The notes beneath the pieces are model-generated. The model was not told the origin of the DNA and did not search any database. It saw nothing but the letters and a program-made list of their open reading frames with translations. A stretch of 5,909 nucleotides of DNA from Immundisolibacteraceae bacterium (GTDB lineage Bacteria; Pseudomonadota; Gammaproteobacteria; Immundisolibacterales; Immundisolibacteraceae): contig JAHRWJ010000127.1 of assembly GCA_019090185.1 (NCBI GenBank), positions 1-5,909 of the forward strand. The letters are read 5' to 3'. The position numbers and the translations under genes were made by a program. This document shows, one piece after another, positions 5,777-5,909 of this stretch; position 1 is the first letter of the stretch, and each line of letters opens with the position of its first letter.

Positions 5777-5909
5777 GCTGACGTCTCCTTAAGTTTGGGT
5801 AAAACTAAGCCTGGGTTCGGGTCGTAGAAATGATTCGGGCCAACTCTAAAACGGGACTGATTTTCTCGTTTAATAAAACCGGGTCGTAGCAAGGGCTCCG
5901 CTGGGTAAT
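5777..5909 (-). other. Region upstream of the PspA-family gene; may contain the 3' end of another gene
   Basis: Two minus-strand frames stay open from the window edge. One ends at TAG 5805-5807 (34 residues, ending LELARIISTTRTQA), 28 bases before the pspA start. The other ends at TGA 5773-5775 (44 residues ending LPKLKETSA), overlapping the pspA ATG as ATGA, an arrangement common in operons. Neither is long enough to be sure, both cannot easily be real, and I recognise neither. The first looks more like ordinary protein; the second is Pro/Arg-rich. The region also has a 10-base direct repeat, CGGGTCGTAG at 5818-5827 and 5880-5889 (plus strand). No convincing sigma-70 or sigma-54 promoter was seen. 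Confidence 0.35.
5785..5790 (-). promoter_or_regulatory. Ribosome binding site of the PspA-family gene
   Basis: AAGGAG on the minus strand with 8-base spacing to the ATG at 5776. It is the strongest translation signal in the operon, consistent with PspA-type proteins being abundant. Confidence 0.75.

Noticed and set aside
5825..5846. Possible sigma-54 (PspF-type) promoter ahead of the pspA-like gene: TTGGCCCG on the minus strand
   Set aside because: The -24 part is acceptable, but the -12 GC element is absent at the required spacing (ATTTC where TTGCW is expected).

Overview
The window looks like a piece of a gammaproteobacterial chromosome of balanced base composition. The phylum is inferred mainly from the YqiJ/YqiK-type pair: a flotillin with the C-terminal signature of E. 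coli YqiK, next to a membrane/OB-fold protein of the YqiJ kind. Clear Shine-Dalgarno sites and a Gram-negative lipoprotein signal fit this. All supported genes lie on the minus strand, so the gene order below runs from high to low coordinates. Longer plus-strand frames are shadows of these genes.

Right part (about 5776 to 2638): three genes, pspA-like, yqiJ-like and yqiK-like, form one probable operon. The first two are separated by only 2 bases, and the third starts 71 bases further on at a GTG. Together they encode a peripheral ESCRT-III-superfamily membrane-coating protein, a three-helix inner-membrane protein with a cytoplasmic OB-fold (NfeD-like), and a flotillin scaffold with a long coiled coil. 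The likely shared job is organising or protecting the inner membrane; this is inferred from family knowledge. No PspF, PspB or PspC is in view, and the 133 bases ahead of the pspA-like gene show no convincing sigma-54 site. They may hold the 3' end of a further upstream gene.

Middle (2637 to 756): a 277-base AT-leaning spacer carries a striking pair of 8-base repeats exactly 20 bases apart. It is followed by a full-length FAD-dependent GMC oxidoreductase of the choline/alcohol dehydrogenase type. The FAD fingerprint, both GMC signature regions and the catalytic His/Asn region are intact. It appears to be its own transcription unit, and its substrate cannot be read from sequence.

Left part (755 to 1): a short gene for an unrecognised 68-residue protein with one membrane segment has a very good ribosome binding site and a stem-loop in its leader. 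It is followed by the 5' part of a lipoprotein gene that runs off the window edge. An 8-base-stem palindrome resembling a CRP half-site pair lies between them.

Nothing resembling an RNA gene, insertion sequence, CRISPR array or phage element was seen. The most system-like feature is the PspA/YqiJ/flotillin operon. Its components belong to known families, so novelty would lie in the combination and in details such as the Asp-alternating loop of the YqiJ-like protein.
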